Part shown: piece after piece, positions 40,506-54,604 of the stretch
Layout: each line of letters starts with the position of its first letter
Numbering within the stretch: position 1 is the first letter of the stretch
Assembly: GCF_004025535.1 (NCBI RefSeq)
Contig: NZ_QJRG01000044.1
Location: 124,001-188,000, forward strand
Direction of reading: 5' to 3'
Length of the DNA stretch: 64,000 nt
From: Pseudomonas alkylphenolica
Lineage (GTDB): Bacteria > Pseudomonadota > Gammaproteobacteria > Pseudomonadales > Pseudomonadaceae
Notes under the pieces: generated by a model
What the model was told of the DNA's origin: nothing
Database searches by the model: none
Seen by the model: only the letters and a program-made list of their open reading frames with translations
Program-made: the position numbers and the translations under genes

Positions 40506-41852
40506 GTGTCACTGATCGCTTCTGACCACTTCCGCATCGTTGTCGGCCTCGGCAAGAGCGGCATGTCCCTGGTTCGCTTTCTGGCGAACCGGGGCGTTGC
40601 CTTTGCGGTCGCCGACACCCGTGAGAACCCCCCGGAACTGGAAACCCTGCGCCGCGATTACCCGCAGGTAGAAGTGCGTTGTGGTGACCTCGACGTTGAA
40701 TTTCTGTGCCGTGCCGACGAACTCTATGTCAGCCCTGGCCTGGCCCTGGCGACGCCGGCTTTGCAGCAGGCGGCAGCCCGCGGCGTGAAGCTGTCCGGTG
40801 ATATCGAACTGTTTGCGCGCAATGCCAAGGCGCCGATCATTGCGATCAGCGGCTCCAATGCGAAAAGCACCGTGACCACCCTGGTCGGCGAGATGGCCGC
40901 GGCGGCAGGCAAACGTGTGGCAGTGGGCGGCAACCTTGGCACGCCGGCGCTGGATCTGCTCAGTGACGATGTCGAGCTGTACGTGATGGAGCTGTCCAGC
41001 TTCCAGCTGGAAACCACCGACCAGCTCAATGCTGAAGTGGCCACCGTGCTCAACGTCAGCGAAGACCATATGGACCGTTACAGCGGCCTGCCGGCCTATC
41101 ACCTGGCCAAGCACCGGATCTTCCGCGGTGCTCGGCAAGTGGTGGTCAACCGCCAGGATGCCCTGAGCCGACCGCTCCTGGCTGAAGGCCAGCCGGTCTG
41201 GACCTTTGGTTTGAATGCGCCTGACTTCAAGGCCTTTGGTCTGCGTGAAGAGAACGGCGAAAAATACCTGGCGTTCGAGTTCCAGAACCTGATGCCGGTG
41301 CGTGAGTTGAAGATTCGCGGTTCGCACAACCAGTCCAACGCCCTGGCGGCATTGGCGCTGGGCCATGCCGTCGGTTTGCCGATGGACGCCATGCTTTCCA
41401 GCCTGCGTACCTTCGCGGGCCTGGCGCACCGTTGCCAATGGGTGCGCGAGCGCAACGGCGTGAACTGGTACGACGATTCCAAGGCGACCAATGTCGGCGC
41501 AGCCCTGGCGGCGATTGAAGGCCTGGGCGCCGACATCGACGGCAAGCTGGTGCTGATCGCCGGAGGCGATGGCAAAGGGGCCGACTTCAGCGCGTTGCGT
41601 GAGCCGGTAGCGGCCCATTGCCGTGCGGTGGTGCTGCTCGGCCGTGATGCCGAACGCCTGGCTGAAGCACTGGGCGACCGTGTGCCGCTGATCCGGGTCA
41701 AGACCCTCGACGAGGCTGTCGCGCAATGTGCCGAGCAGGCGCAACCAGGCGATGCGGTGCTGCTGTCGCCGGCGTGCGCCAGCCTCGACATGTTCAAGAA
41801 CTTTGAAGAGCGTGGGCGTCTGTTCGCCCAGGCCGTAGGAGGGCTGGCATGA
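40506..41852 (+). CDS. murD: UDP-MurNAc-L-alanine:D-glutamate ligase
   Basis: A 448-residue Mur ligase. The N-terminal domain reads GLGKSGMSLVRFLANRG, the ATP loop AISGSNAKSTVTTLVGE, and later SSFQLET, LNVSEDHMDRY, GSHNQSNALAA, and NDSKATN-like DDSKATNVGAAL. It adds D-Glu to UDP-MurNAc-L-Ala in the cytoplasm. GTG start at 40506, six bases after mraY; overlaps ftsW by four bases. Confidence 0.95.
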   Translation: MSLIASDHFRIVVGLGKSGMSLVRFLANRGVAFAVADTRENPPELETLRRDYPQVEVRCGDLDVEFLCRADELYVSPGLALATPALQQAAARGVKLSGDIELFARNAKAPIIAISGSNAKSTVTTLVGEMAAAAGKRVAVGGNLGTPALDLLSDDVELYVMELSSFQLETTDQLNAEVATVLNVSEDHMDRYSGLPAYHLAKHRIFRGARQVVVNRQDALSRPLLAEGQPVWTFGLNAPDFKAFGLREENGEKYLAFEFQNLMPVRELKIRGSHNQSNALAALALGHAVGLPMDAMLSSLRTFAGLAHRCQWVRERNGVNWYDDSKATNVGAALAAIEGLGADIDGKLVLIAGGDGKGADFSALREPVAAHCRAVVLLGRDAERLAEALGDRVPLIRVKTLDEAVAQCAEQAQPGDAVLLSPACASLDMFKNFEERGRLFAQAVGGLA

Positions 41853-43063
41853 TCTTCGGCATCATCAAGCCCTTTCCGTCGCCGCTGATCAGCGGTCGTG
41901 GTATCGATCTCGACTTTGCGATGCTCGCCGGCTGCCTGGCGTTGCTTGGCCTTGGCCTGGTAATGATCACGTCGGCGTCCTCGGAAGTGGCCGCCGCGCA
42001 GTCGGGTAACCCGCTGTACCACATGTTCCGCCACCTGGTGTACGTGGCCATCGGCATTTTCGCCTGCATCGTCACCATGATGGTGCCGATCGCGACCTGG
42101 CAGAAGATGGGCTTCACCATGCTCGTCGGTGCCTTCGGCTTACTGGTATTGGTACTGGTGCCAGGCATTGGCCGGGAAGTAAACGGCTCGATGCGCTGGA
42201 TCGGTTTCAGCTTCTTCAACGTGCAGCCCTCGGAAATCGCCAAGGTTTTCGTCGTCATCTACCTGGCGGGCTACCTGGTTCGTCGGCAGACCGAAGTGCG
42301 TGAAAGCTGGATGGGCTTCTTCAAGCCGTTCATTGTGCTGCTGCCGATGGCGGGTCTGCTGCTGATGGAACCGGACTTCGGTGCCACGGTAGTAATGATG
42401 GGCGCGGCTGCGGCCATGCTGTTCCTCGGCGGGGTGGGGCTGTTCCGCTTCAGCTTGATGGTGGTGCTGGCGGTAGGAGCGGTGTTCGTGCTGGTACAGG
42501 CCCAGCCCTACCGGATGGCGCGTCTGATCACCTTTACCGACCCTTGGTCCGACCAGTTCGGTTCCGGTTATCAGCTGACCCAGGCACTGATCGCCTTCGG
42601 CCGCGGCGAGTGGCTCGGCGTCGGCCTGGGTAACAGCGTGCAAAAGCAGTTCTACCTGCCGGAAGCGCATACCGACTTCGTGTTTTCGGTACTGGCCGAA
42701 GAGCTGGGTGTGGTCGGCTCGCTGGTTACCGTGGCGCTGTTCGTGTTCGTCACCGTGCGCGCGCTGTACATCGGTCTGTGGGCCGAGAAAGCCAAGCAGT
42801 TCTTTGCGGCCTACATGGCCTTCGGCCTGGCTTTCCTGTGGATTGGTCAGTTCCTGATCAACATCGGTGTGAACGTCGGCCTGCTGCCAACCAAGGGCCT
42901 GACTCTGCCGTTCCTCAGCTACGGTGGTAGCTCGCTGGTGATCTGCTGCGCCTGTGTCGGGTTGTTGCTGCGGATCGAGTGGGAGAGTCGTACCCACCTG
43001 GGCAGCGAAGAACATGAATTCGATGAAAGCGATTTTGCCGAGGAGCCGAATCATGGCCGCTGA
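41849..43063 (+). CDS. ftsW: Septal peptidoglycan glycosyltransferase FtsW
   Basis: A 404-residue SEDS-family membrane protein with about ten helices. Signatures include MITSASSEVAA, NGSMRWI, QPSEIAKVFVV, MEPDFGATVV and the final LPTKGLTLPFLSYGGSS. It polymerises lipid II at the septum together with FtsI. ATG at 41849 overlaps murD. The C-terminal tail is acidic and overlaps the murG start by eleven bases. Confidence 0.95.
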   Translation: MIFGIIKPFPSPLISGRGIDLDFAMLAGCLALLGLGLVMITSASSEVAAAQSGNPLYHMFRHLVYVAIGIFACIVTMMVPIATWQKMGFTMLVGAFGLLVLVLVPGIGREVNGSMRWIGFSFFNVQPSEIAKVFVVIYLAGYLVRRQTEVRESWMGFFKPFIVLLPMAGLLLMEPDFGATVVMMGAAAAMLFLGGVGLFRFSLMVVLAVGAVFVLVQAQPYRMARLITFTDPWSDQFGSGYQLTQALIAFGRGEWLGVGLGNSVQKQFYLPEAHTDFVFSVLAEELGVVGSLVTVALFVFVTVRALYIGLWAEKAKQFFAAYMAFGLAFLWIGQFLINIGVNVGLLPTKGLTLPFLSYGGSSLVICCACVGLLLRIEWESRTHLGSEEHEFDESDFAEEPNHGR

Positions 43064-44124
43064 CGGCAAGAACGTACTGATCATGGCAGGCGGCACCGGG
43101 GGCCATGTGTTCCCGGCACTGGCCTGTGCCCGGGAGTTCCAGGCGCGTGGCTACAGCGTGCACTGGTTGGGCACCCCGCGTGGTATCGAGAATGAACTGG
43201 TACCGCAAGCGGGCTTGCCGTTGCACCTGATCCAGGTCAGCGGCCTGCGCGGCAAAGGCAAGCTTTCGCTGCTCAAGGCGCCGTTTACGTTGGTCAAGGC
43301 GGTGTTCCAGGCGCGGCGCATCATTCGTCAGCTCAAGCCGGTCTGTGTGGTCGGCTTTGGTGGTTATGTGACCGGGCCAGGCGGTGTGGCTGCCAGATTG
43401 TGCGGCGTGCCCGTCGTGGTTCACGAACAGAATGCCCGTGCCGGTACCGCCAATCGGCTGCTGGTGCCGTTGGCTGGCCGAGTCTGCGAAGCTTTCCCTG
43501 GCACGTTCAGTGTGTCGGAAAAGCTGCGCACCACCGGCAACCCGGTGCGTAGCGAGTTGTTCATCCAGACGCCGCGTGAGCCACTGGGCGCACGACGGCC
43601 GCGCTTGCTGGTGCTGGGCGGAAGCCTGGGCGCCGAACCGTTGAACAAATTACTGCCCCAAGCCCTGGCCCAGGTGCCTGCGGACGTGCGTCCCGAGGTG
43701 TTCCACCAGGCAGGTAAAAAGCATGACCAGATTACCGCCGAGCGTTATCGCGAGGCCGGAGTCGAGGCTCAGGTAGAGCCCTTTATCAAAGACATGGCCA
43801 AGGCCTATGCCTGGGCCGATCTGGTGGTCTGCCGCGCCGGCGCACTCACTGTCAGTGAGCTGGCTGCGGCCGGCCTGCCATCGATGCTGGTGCCATTGCC
43901 CCACGCCATCGACGATCACCAGACCCACAACGCCCATTATCTGGCCCGCGAAGGCGCTGCCTTCCTGATGCCACAAGCGACAACTGGCGCAGCGCAGCTC
44001 GCTGAACGCCTGAACGAGGTGCTGATGCAACCGGAAAAACTCAACACCATGGCCGCCACTGCCCGGCGCCTGGCCAAACCCGCTGCCACAAGCACCGTGG
44101 TCGATATCTGCCTGGAGGTGGCGC

Positions 44125-44132
<8 letters not shown>
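43053..44132 (+). CDS. murG: UDP-GlcNAc:lipid I N-acetylglucosaminyltransferase
   Basis: A 359-residue GT-B glycosyltransferase. N-terminal loop [14 protein letters not shown], then [36 protein letters not shown], and the UDP-GlcNAc-binding region [20 protein letters not shown] with PHAIDDHQ. It is peripheral on the inner face of the membrane and makes lipid II from lipid I. I used ATG 43053, which has GAGGAG upstream inside ftsW. It overlaps murC by eight bases. Confidence 0.96.
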
Positions 44133-46535
<2,403 letters not shown>

Positions 46536-46539
46536 GCCC

Positions 46540-47409
46540 ATGCAAGGCGCGATGTTACGTCATCAGCAACCCGCCACCGGCCGTAGCAAGCCGGTGCCGC
46601 GTGGTGCCAGCCGGATGGTGGCCAAGGAGCCACTGTCGGCGCGCCTGCCCAAGGCTAACTTCAGCATCTTCAAACGCCTGCTCTGGCCGGTGTTGCTGGT
46701 CGCCGCAGCGTTTGGTGCGTACGAGGGCGCGCAGCGGCTGATGCCGTATGCCGACCGCCCGATCACCAAGATCGCGGTGCAGGGCGACCTCAGCTACATC
46801 AGCCAGCAAGCCGTGCAGCAGCGGATCGCCCCGTACGTAGCCGCCAGCTTCTTCACCGTTGACCTCGCCAGCATGCGCGCGGAACTGGAAAAGATGCCCT
46901 GGATCGCCCATGCCGAAGTGCGTCGGGTGTGGCCGGACGAGGTGGTGATCCGCCTGGAAGAACAATTGCCGGTGGCGCGTTGGGGAGAAGAAGCCTTGCT
47001 CAATAACCAGGGCCAGGCCTTCACGCCACGCGAACTGGCTAACTACGAGCACCTGCCGCAGCTGTTCGGGCCGCAGCGGGCGCAGCAACAAGTGATGCAG
47101 CAATATCAGGTACTGAGCCAGATGTTGCGGCCGATGGGCTTTTCGATTGCCCGGCTGGAATTGCGCGAACGCGGCAGCTGGTTCCTGACCACCGGCGCCG
47201 GGAGTGCGGGGGCGGGTATCGAACTGCTGCTTGGGCGCGACCATCTGGTGGAAAAAATGCGCCGTTTCATTGCCATTTACGACAAGACACTCAAAGAACA
47301 GATCACGAACATCGCCCGCATCGATCTGCGTTACGCCAACGGCCTGGCTGTTGGCTGGCGGGAACCGATTGCACCGACGACGGCCCAACCCGCCGTTGCG
47401 AAGAATTAG
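46540..47409 (+). CDS. ftsQ: Cell division protein FtsQ
   Basis: A 289-residue bitopic division protein. A basic, Arg/Lys-rich cytoplasmic N-terminus (about 1-45) is followed by one transmembrane helix (about 47-66), a POTRA domain ([39 protein letters not shown]) and a beta domain ending in [16 protein letters not shown]. It recruits FtsL and FtsB to the divisome. The ATG at 46540 is four bases past ddlB; an ATG at 46552 is also possible. Confidence 0.94.
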   Translation: MQGAMLRHQQPATGRSKPVPRGASRMVAKEPLSARLPKANFSIFKRLLWPVLLVAAAFGAYEGAQRLMPYADRPITKIAVQGDLSYISQQAVQQRIAPYVAASFFTVDLASMRAELEKMPWIAHAEVRRVWPDEVVIRLEEQLPVARWGEEALLNNQGQAFTPRELANYEHLPQLFGPQRAQQQVMQQYQVLSQMLRPMGFSIARLELRERGSWFLTTGAGSAGAGIELLLGRDHLVEKMRRFIAIYDKTLKEQITNIARIDLRYANGLAVGWREPIAPTTAQPAVAKN

Positions 47410-47423
47410 AGAGAGGCAGGACC

Positions 47424-48677
47424 ATGGCAAATGCGCATAGCGGCAAAATGATCGTCGGGCTGGATATCGGTACCTCCAAGGTGGTGGCGCTGGTAGGCGA
47501 AGTCGCGGCAGACGGTACCCTGGAAATCGTCGGTATTGGCACGCACCCTTCGCGCGGGTTGAAGAAGGGCGTCGTGGTCAATATCGAGTCGACCGTGCAG
47601 TCGATCCAGCGGGCGGTGGAAGAAGCCCAGCTGATGGCCGGCTGCCGTATCCACTCGGCGTTTGTCGGTGTGGCCGGCAATCACATCCGCAGCCTGAACT
47701 CGCACGGCATCGTTGCAATTCGCGACCGTGAAGTCAGCTCGGCCGACCTTGAGCGCGTGCTCGACGCCGCCCAGGCTGTTGCCATTCCGGCCGATCAGCG
47801 GGTCCTGCATACCCTGCCTCAGGACTACGTGATCGATAACCAGGAAGGCGTGCGCGAGCCGCTGGGCATGTCCGGCGTGCGTCTGGAGGCCAAGGTTCAC
47901 GTGGTCACCTGCGCCGTTAACGCCGCACAGAACATTGAAAAGTGCGTGCGCCGCTGCGGTCTGGAAATCGACGACATCATCCTCGAGCAACTGGCCTCGG
48001 CCTACTCGGTGCTGACCGACGACGAGAAAGAGCTGGGCGTGTGCCTGGTGGACATCGGTGGCGGCACCACCGATATCGCCATCTTCACTGAAGGCGCGAT
48101 CCGTCACACCGCGGTGATCCCGATTGCCGGCGACCAGGTGACCAACGATATCGCCATGGCCCTGCGCACGCCGACCCAGTACGCCGAAGAGATCAAGATC
48201 CGTTACGCCTGCGCCCTGGCCAAGCTGGCCGGTGCCGGCGAAACCATCAAAGTGCCAAGCGTCGGCGACCGTCCACCGCGCGAACTGTCGCGCCAGGCAT
48301 TGGCCGAGGTGGTCGAGCCGCGTTACGACGAGCTGTTCACCCTGATCCAGGCCGAGCTGCGTCGCAGCGGTTACGAGGACCTGGTGCCGGCAGGCATCGT
48401 CCTCACCGGCGGTACCGCGAAGATGGAAGGTGCGGTCGAGCTCGCCGAAGAGATTTTCCACATGCCGGTGCGCCTGGGCGTGCCGCATAGCGTTCGGGGT
48501 CTGAGTGACGTCGTGCGCAACCCGATTTATTCCACCGGTGTGGGCCTGCTGACCTACGGCTTGCAGAAGCAGTCCGACGGCGTGTCCCTGACCGGTAACA
48601 GCAGCAACAGCTATGGCGATGAACCGAAGGCTCCAGCGTTCGAGCGTTTCAAACGCTGGGTCCAGGGCAACTTTTAA
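47424..48677 (+). CDS. ftsA: Cell division protein FtsA
   Basis: A 417-residue actin-fold ATPase. VGLDIGTSKVVALVGEV (phosphate 1), VDIGGGTTDIAIF (phosphate 2), VLTGGTAKMEGAVELAE (adenosine), and a C-terminal amphipathic helix FERFKRWVQGNF that binds the membrane. It tethers FtsZ filaments to the inner membrane and activates the divisome. A good GAGAGAGG site precedes ATG 47424. Confidence 0.97.
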   Translation: MANAHSGKMIVGLDIGTSKVVALVGEVAADGTLEIVGIGTHPSRGLKKGVVVNIESTVQSIQRAVEEAQLMAGCRIHSAFVGVAGNHIRSLNSHGIVAIRDREVSSADLERVLDAAQAVAIPADQRVLHTLPQDYVIDNQEGVREPLGMSGVRLEAKVHVVTCAVNAAQNIEKCVRRCGLEIDDIILEQLASAYSVLTDDEKELGVCLVDIGGGTTDIAIFTEGAIRHTAVIPIAGDQVTNDIAMALRTPTQYAEEIKIRYACALAKLAGAGETIKVPSVGDRPPRELSRQALAEVVEPRYDELFTLIQAELRRSGYEDLVPAGIVLTGGTAKMEGAVELAEEIFHMPVRLGVPHSVRGLSDVVRNPIYSTGVGLLTYGLQKQSDGVSLTGNSSNSYGDEPKAPAFERFKRWVQGNF

Positions 48678-48734
48678 AGTTTCAAAGCAGTAGTAGTAGG
48701 CGCAAAAAACTAGAGAACTGTAAGGAGAGGGAAA

Positions 48735-49925
48735 ATGTTCGAGCTCGTAGACAACGTCCCGCAAAGCCCGGTCATCAAAGTGATCGGCGTCGGTGGCGGC
48801 GGTGGCAACGCCGTCAATCACATGGTCAAGAGCAACATCGAAGGCGTTGAGTTCATCTGCGCCAACACGGATGCTCAAGCGCTGAAAAACATCGGTGCAC
48901 GTACCATTCTGCAACTGGGTACCGGTGTGACCAAGGGCCTGGGCGCCGGTGCCAATCCGGAAGTCGGCCGTCAGGCCGCGCTGGAAGACCGTGAGCGCAT
49001 TGCCGAGGTACTGCAGGGCACCAACATGGTGTTCATCACCACCGGCATGGGTGGTGGTACCGGTACCGGTGCTGCACCGATCATCGCCGAAGTCGCCAAG
49101 GAGCTGGGCATCCTCACCGTTGCGGTGGTGACCCGTCCGTTCCCGTTCGAAGGCCGCAAGCGCATGCAGATCGCCGATGAAGGCATCCGTGCACTGGCAG
49201 ACAGCGTCGACTCGCTGATCACCATCCCGAACGAGAAGCTGCTGACCATCCTGGGCAAGGATGCGAGCCTGCTGTCCGCCTTCGCCAAGGCCGACGACGT
49301 ACTGGCCGGTGCCGTTCGCGGTATCTCCGACATCATCAAGCGCCCGGGCATGATCAACGTCGACTTTGCCGACGTGCGTACCGTGATGAGCGAAATGGGC
49401 ATGGCCATGATGGGTACTGGCTGCGCCAGCGGCCCTAACCGTGCGCGTGAAGCGACTGAAGCGGCCATCCGTAACCCGCTGCTCGAAGACGTCAACCTGC
49501 AGGGTGCCCGCGGTATCCTGGTCAACATCACCGCCGGTCCGGACCTGTCGCTGGGCGAGTACTCGGACGTGGGTAGCATCATCGAGGCCTTCGCTTCCGA
49601 TCACGCCATGGTCAAGGTCGGTACCGTTATCGATCCGGACATGCGCGACGAGCTGCACGTGACTGTCGTCGCCACCGGTCTGGGTGCGAAGATCGAGAAA
49701 CCGGTGAAGATCATCGACAACACCATGCAGACCGCTGCCATGCAGACCCCTGCGCCTGCCCCGGTTCGTCAGGAGCAATCGTCGGTGAACTACCGTGATC
49801 TGGAGCGTCCTACCGTGATGCGTAACCAGGCTCACGCCGGTGCAGCCGCCGCAGCCAAACTTAATCCGCAAGACGATCTGGATTATCTGGACATCCCAGC
49901 TTTCCTGCGTCGTCAGGCCGATTAA
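48735..49925 (+). CDS. ftsZ: Cell division protein FtsZ
   Basis: A 396-residue tubulin-like GTPase. The GTP loop GGGTGTG is at 106-112, the synergy loop carries NVDFADVRTVM, and the conserved tail DYLDIPAFLRRQAD binds FtsA and ZipA. A variable, Ala/Pro-rich linker (about 320-380) lies between. It polymerises into the Z-ring. It starts 57 bases after ftsA with AAGGAGAGGG upstream. Confidence 0.98.
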   Translation: MFELVDNVPQSPVIKVIGVGGGGGNAVNHMVKSNIEGVEFICANTDAQALKNIGARTILQLGTGVTKGLGAGANPEVGRQAALEDRERIAEVLQGTNMVFITTGMGGGTGTGAAPIIAEVAKELGILTVAVVTRPFPFEGRKRMQIADEGIRALADSVDSLITIPNEKLLTILGKDASLLSAFAKADDVLAGAVRGISDIIKRPGMINVDFADVRTVMSEMGMAMMGTGCASGPNRAREATEAAIRNPLLEDVNLQGARGILVNITAGPDLSLGEYSDVGSIIEAFASDHAMVKVGTVIDPDMRDELHVTVVATGLGAKIEKPVKIIDNTMQTAAMQTPAPAPVRQEQSSVNYRDLERPTVMRNQAHAGAAAAAKLNPQDDLDYLDIPAFLRRQAD

Positions 49926-49954
49926 TGAAATTTATCAGGGGTATAAGGGTGATT

Positions 49955-50949
<995 letters not shown>

Positions 50950-50973
50950 GTTCGAACACTCTCTCTAGTGATT

Positions 50974-50999
50974 AAGGCCACCTTCGGGTGGCCTTTTTT
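50974..50999. terminator. Rho-independent terminator of lpxC (and dciA)
   Basis: AAGGCCACC-TTCG-GGTGGCCTT followed by a T run: a classic UUCG-loop terminator. It sits between convergent lpxC and dciA. Confidence 0.93.
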
Positions 51000-51007
51000 A
51001 TGCGCGG

Positions 51008-51457
51008 TCACTTTTTGCCGTGGCTGGCCAGGCGCTCAAGGGCAGCACGCAGGTTGGGATCGCTGATGCCTTCGGCGGTCGACTGGATGTTCTGCGCCGA
51101 CTCGGTGGAAATATCCATGGGGTGGCCGGCGACAGGCGGCGTCCCGGCGGTGGGTTGCACCTTGAACAGGATGCGGGTCAGGCTGGCGAACACCTCCAGG
51201 GTCTGCAGCTGGCGTTGCAGGCGCTTTTGCTGGTAGCGCAGGCGGGTAGCCCAGTGGCCGTCGGTGACGATCAGCAGCAGGGTACCTTCGCGCCAGGAGG
51301 CAATATGACAATGTTCGCGGGCGGCCGGCTGCAGCTGGCTGTCGAGCAGCTTTTGCAGCTGCGCCAGACGCTGGGCCTGACTGAACAGGGCTTTGAGTGG
51401 TCGGGCTTCGCGCAGGAGTACGGCGGGCGCGCGGGCCGGCAAGGGGCGAAAAGCCAT
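51008..51457 (-). CDS. dciA: DciA-like helicase-loading protein (DUF721)
   Basis: A 149-residue protein with the DUF721 core: LAQLQKLLDSQLQPAAREHCHIASWREGTLLLIVTDGHWATRLRYQQKRLQRQL. DciA is the ancestral loader of the replicative helicase DnaB in bacteria without DnaC, which includes Pseudomonas. The N-terminal region is basic and the C-terminal 50 residues look disordered. It is encoded opposite lpxC and divergent from secA, as commonly seen in gammaproteobacteria. Confidence 0.85.
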   Translation of the reverse strand: MAFRPLPARAPAVLLREARPLKALFSQAQRLAQLQKLLDSQLQPAAREHCHIASWREGTLLLIVTDGHWATRLRYQQKRLQRQLQTLEVFASLTRILFKVQPTAGTPPVAGHPMDISTESAQNIQSTAEGISDPNLRAALERLASHGKK

Positions 51458-51741
51458 GAAGGGACACCTGAAGTTACAGTACCGGCATCTTATCAGATCC
51501 CCCGGCGCACGCCTTGCGCGGGTGCCTGTGGAAAAACTTCATGTTGCCGGTGGGTTGAAGTTGTGAAAAAAGCCCTTATTGTAAAAAAGCCCCGTCAAAG
51601 CGCTGTGCCAGCATCGTGGAAATCCGCCACTTTCCTCACCGTCGTTTCCGGGTAGAATGCTCGTTCGCATGCGGCCATAAGGGCTGCACGGGCGACTCAC
51701 GGGGCCGCCCTCCATCCCTATGTGTGGAAGATCCTGCCGAT

Positions 51742-54477
51742 ATGTTTGCGCCTTTGTTAAAAAAACTTTTTGGAAGCAAGAACGAGCGTGAGGTGAAACG
51801 CCTGCTCAAGGCGGTGCAGTCCGTTAATGCCTTCGAAGAGAAGATGGTGGCCCTCTCGGACGAACAGCTGCGCGCCAAAACCGCAGAGTTCAAAGAGCGC
51901 CTGGCCAAAGGCGAGACCCTCGACCAATTGCTGCCGGAGGCCTTCGCCGTTGCCCGCGAGGCTGGCAAGCGGGTCATGGGCATGCGCCACTTCGATGTCC
52001 AGCTGATCGGTGGCATGGCCTTGCACGAAGGCACTATCGCAGAAATGCGTACCGGTGAAGGCAAGACTTTGGTCGCAACCTTGGCGGTATACCTCAATGC
52101 CTTGTCGGGCAAGGGTGTGCACGTGGTTACGGTCAACGACTACCTGGCCCGCCGTGACGCCAACTGGATGCGTCCACTGTATGAATTCCTCGGCCTGAGC
52201 GTTGGCGTCGTTACGCCGTTCCAGCCGCCGGAAGAGAAGCGCATTGCTTATGCCGCTGACATCACCTACGGCACCAACAACGAATTCGGTTTCGACTACC
52301 TGCGCGACAACATGGCGTTCAGCATGGACGAGAAATTCCAGCGCGAGCTGAATTTCGCCGTGATCGACGAAGTCGACTCCATCCTGATCGACGAAGCGCG
52401 GACCCCGCTGATCATCTCCGGCCAGGCCGAAGACAGCTCCAAGCTGTACATCGAGATCAACAAGCTGATCCCGCGCCTCAAGCAGCACATCGAGGAAGTC
52501 GAAGGCGAAGTTACCCAGGAAGGCCACTACAAGATCGACGAGAAGACCCGTCAGGTCGAGCTCAACGAGGCCGGTCACCAGTTCATCGAAGAGATGCTTG
52601 CCCAGGTCGGCCTGCTGGCCGAGGGCGAGAGCCTCTACTCGGCGCACAACCTGGGCCTGCTGACCCACGTCTATGCCGGTCTGCGTGCGCACAAGCTGTT
52701 CCATCGCAATGTCGAGTACATCGTCCAGGACGGTCAGATCCTGCTGATCGACGAGCACACCGGCCGTACCATGCCGGGCCGTCGCTTGTCCGAAGGCCTG
52801 CACCAGGCGATCGAAGCGAAGGAAAACCTGAACATCCAGGCCGAAAGCCAGACCCTGGCATCGACCACGTTCCAGAACTACTTCCGTCTGTACAACAAGC
52901 TGTCCGGCATGACCGGTACCGCTGACACCGAAGCCTTCGAGTTTGCCCAGATCTATAACCTCAACGTTATGGTCATCCCGCCGAACAAGCCGCTGGCCCG
53001 TAAAGACTTCAACGACCTGGTCTACCTGACCGCCGAAGAGAAGTACGCGGCGATCATTGCCGATATTAAGGAAAGCATGGCCCAGGGCCGTCCGGTGCTG
53101 GTGGGTACAGCCACCATCGAGACCTCCGAGCACATGTCCAACCTGCTCCAGCAGGAAGGCATCGATCACAAGGTACTGAACGCCAAGTACCACGAAAAGG
53201 AAGCCGAGATCATTGCCCAGGCCGGTCGTCCGGGGGCGCTGACCATCGCGACCAACATGGCCGGTCGTGGTACCGACATTCTCCTGGGCGGTAACTGGGA
53301 AGTGGAAGTCGCGGCGATGGAGAGCCCGACGCCTGAGCAGATCGCCCAGATCAAGGCAGACTGGCAGAAGCGTCACCAGCAAGTGATCGAGTCCGGTGGC
53401 CTGCATGTAATCGCTTCCGAGCGCCACGAGTCCCGTCGTATCGACAACCAGCTGCGCGGCCGTGCCGGTCGTCAGGGGGATCCGGGTTCCAGCCGTTTTT
53501 ACCTGTCGCTGGAAGACAGCCTGATGCGTATCTTTGCCTCTGACCGGGTGAAGAACTTCATGAAGGCACTGGGCATGCAGTCCGGTGAAGCGATCGAGCA
53601 CCGCATGGTGACCAACGCGATCGAAAAGGCCCAGCGCAAGGTTGAAGGGCGCAACTTCGACATTCGTAAGCAACTGCTCGAATTCGACGACGTTGCCAAC
53701 GAACAGCGTAAAGTCATCTACCACATGCGTAACAGCCTGCTGGCAGCTGACAACATTGGCGACACCATTGCCGATTTCCGTCAGGAAGTGCTCGACGCCA
53801 CTGTTGCCCAGCACATTCCGCCGCAGTCGCTGCCCGAGCAGTGGGATGTGGCCGGCCTCGAGGCTGCCCTGGCGAGCGATTTCGGCGTCAAGCTGCCGGT
53901 TCAGCAGTGGCTCGACGAAGACGATCACCTGTACGAAGAGACCCTGCGCGAGAAACTCATGGCCGAGCTGATGGCGGCCTACAACGAGAAGGAAGAGCAG
54001 GCCAGCGCCGAAGCCCTGCGCACCTTCGAGAAGCAGATTCTGCTGCGCGTACTGGACGACCTGTGGAAAGACCACCTGTCGACCATGGACCACCTGCGTC
54101 ACGGTATCCATCTGCGCGGCTATGCCCAGAAGAACCCGAAGCAGGAGTACAAGCGCGAGTCGTTCAACCTGTTCCAGGAACTGCTCGACTCGATCAAACG
54201 CGACACCATCCGTGTGCTCTCGCACGTTCAGGTTCGCCGCGAAGACCCTGCCGAAGAAGAAGCACGCCTGCGCCGCGAAGCCGAGGAACTGGCCGCTCGC
54301 ATGCAGTTCCAGCACGCCGCTGCTCCAGGTCTTGAGCAGGTTCAGGAGCAGGAGGAGGGCGCTGAAGTCGCCGTCGCCGCCGCCCCTGTGCGCAACGACC
54401 AGAAGCTGGGCCGCAACGAACTGTGCTGGTGTGGTTCGGGCAAGAAGTTCAAGCACTGCCACGGTCAGATCAACTAA
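51742..54477 (+). CDS. secA: Preprotein translocase ATPase SecA
   Basis: A 911-residue DEAD-type motor. Walker A is MRTGEGKT with Lys108, Walker B includes [14 protein letters not shown], and further motifs are [13 protein letters not shown] and [15 protein letters not shown]. The C-terminal zinc finger [14 protein letters not shown] binds SecB and phospholipids. It pushes unfolded preproteins through SecYEG. I chose ATG 51742 ([12 protein letters not shown]), matching known SecA N-termini; the frame stays open upstream to 51616 but without homology. The 284-base region to dciA encodes no SecM-like leader that I could see. Confidence 0.96.
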   Translation: MFAPLLKKLFGSKNEREVKRLLKAVQSVNAFEEKMVALSDEQLRAKTAEFKERLAKGETLDQLLPEAFAVAREAGKRVMGMRHFDVQLIGGMALHEGTIAEMRTGEGKTLVATLAVYLNALSGKGVHVVTVNDYLARRDANWMRPLYEFLGLSVGVVTPFQPPEEKRIAYAADITYGTNNEFGFDYLRDNMAFSMDEKFQRELNFAVIDEVDSILIDEARTPLIISGQAEDSSKLYIEINKLIPRLKQHIEEVEGEVTQEGHYKIDEKTRQVELNEAGHQFIEEMLAQVGLLAEGESLYSAHNLGLLTHVYAGLRAHKLFHRNVEYIVQDGQILLIDEHTGRTMPGRRLSEGLHQAIEAKENLNIQAESQTLASTTFQNYFRLYNKLSGMTGTADTEAFEFAQIYNLNVMVIPPNKPLARKDFNDLVYLTAEEKYAAIIADIKESMAQGRPVLVGTATIETSEHMSNLLQQEGIDHKVLNAKYHEKEAEIIAQAGRPGALTIATNMAGRGTDILLGGNWEVEVAAMESPTPEQIAQIKADWQKRHQQVIESGGLHVIASERHESRRIDNQLRGRAGRQGDPGSSRFYLSLEDSLMRIFASDRVKNFMKALGMQSGEAIEHRMVTNAIEKAQRKVEGRNFDIRKQLLEFDDVANEQRKVIYHMRNSLLAADNIGDTIADFRQEVLDATVAQHIPPQSLPEQWDVAGLEAALASDFGVKLPVQQWLDEDDHLYEETLREKLMAELMAAYNEKEEQASAEALRTFEKQILLRVLDDLWKDHLSTMDHLRHGIHLRGYAQKNPKQEYKRESFNLFQELLDSIKRDTIRVLSHVQVRREDPAEEEARLRREAEELAARMQFQHAAAPGLEQVQEQEEGAEVAVAAAPVRNDQKLGRNELCWCGSGKKFKHCHGQIN

Positions 54478-54560
54478 AGTAATCGACCCGGCAATCTGCT
54501 GATTCACGAACACCACGCCGCGACCGGTCCCGTACCCTCGCGGCGTTGTTCCATCTCAAG

Positions 54561-54590
54561 CACCGGTATATTCGAGCCGGTGTATTTTTT
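54561..54590 (+). terminator. Rho-independent terminator after secA
   Basis: CACCGG and CCGGTG around a ten-base loop, then TATTTTTT. It ends 15 bases before the argJ start, so the T-rich stretch also leads into the argJ ribosome-binding site (TAGGAGCG). A second GC-rich inverted repeat (ACGCCGCGA/TCGCGGCGT) lies at about 54516-54546. Confidence 0.75.
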
Positions 54591-54604
54591 CTAGGAGCGC
54601 TTTC

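Noticed and set aside
51458..51741. SecM-like arrest leader upstream of secA
   Set aside because: No small secreted frame with an arrest motif is visible; such leaders are an enterobacterial feature.
51757..54516. Minus-strand open frame of 919 codons
   Set aside because: It is the antisense shadow of secA.
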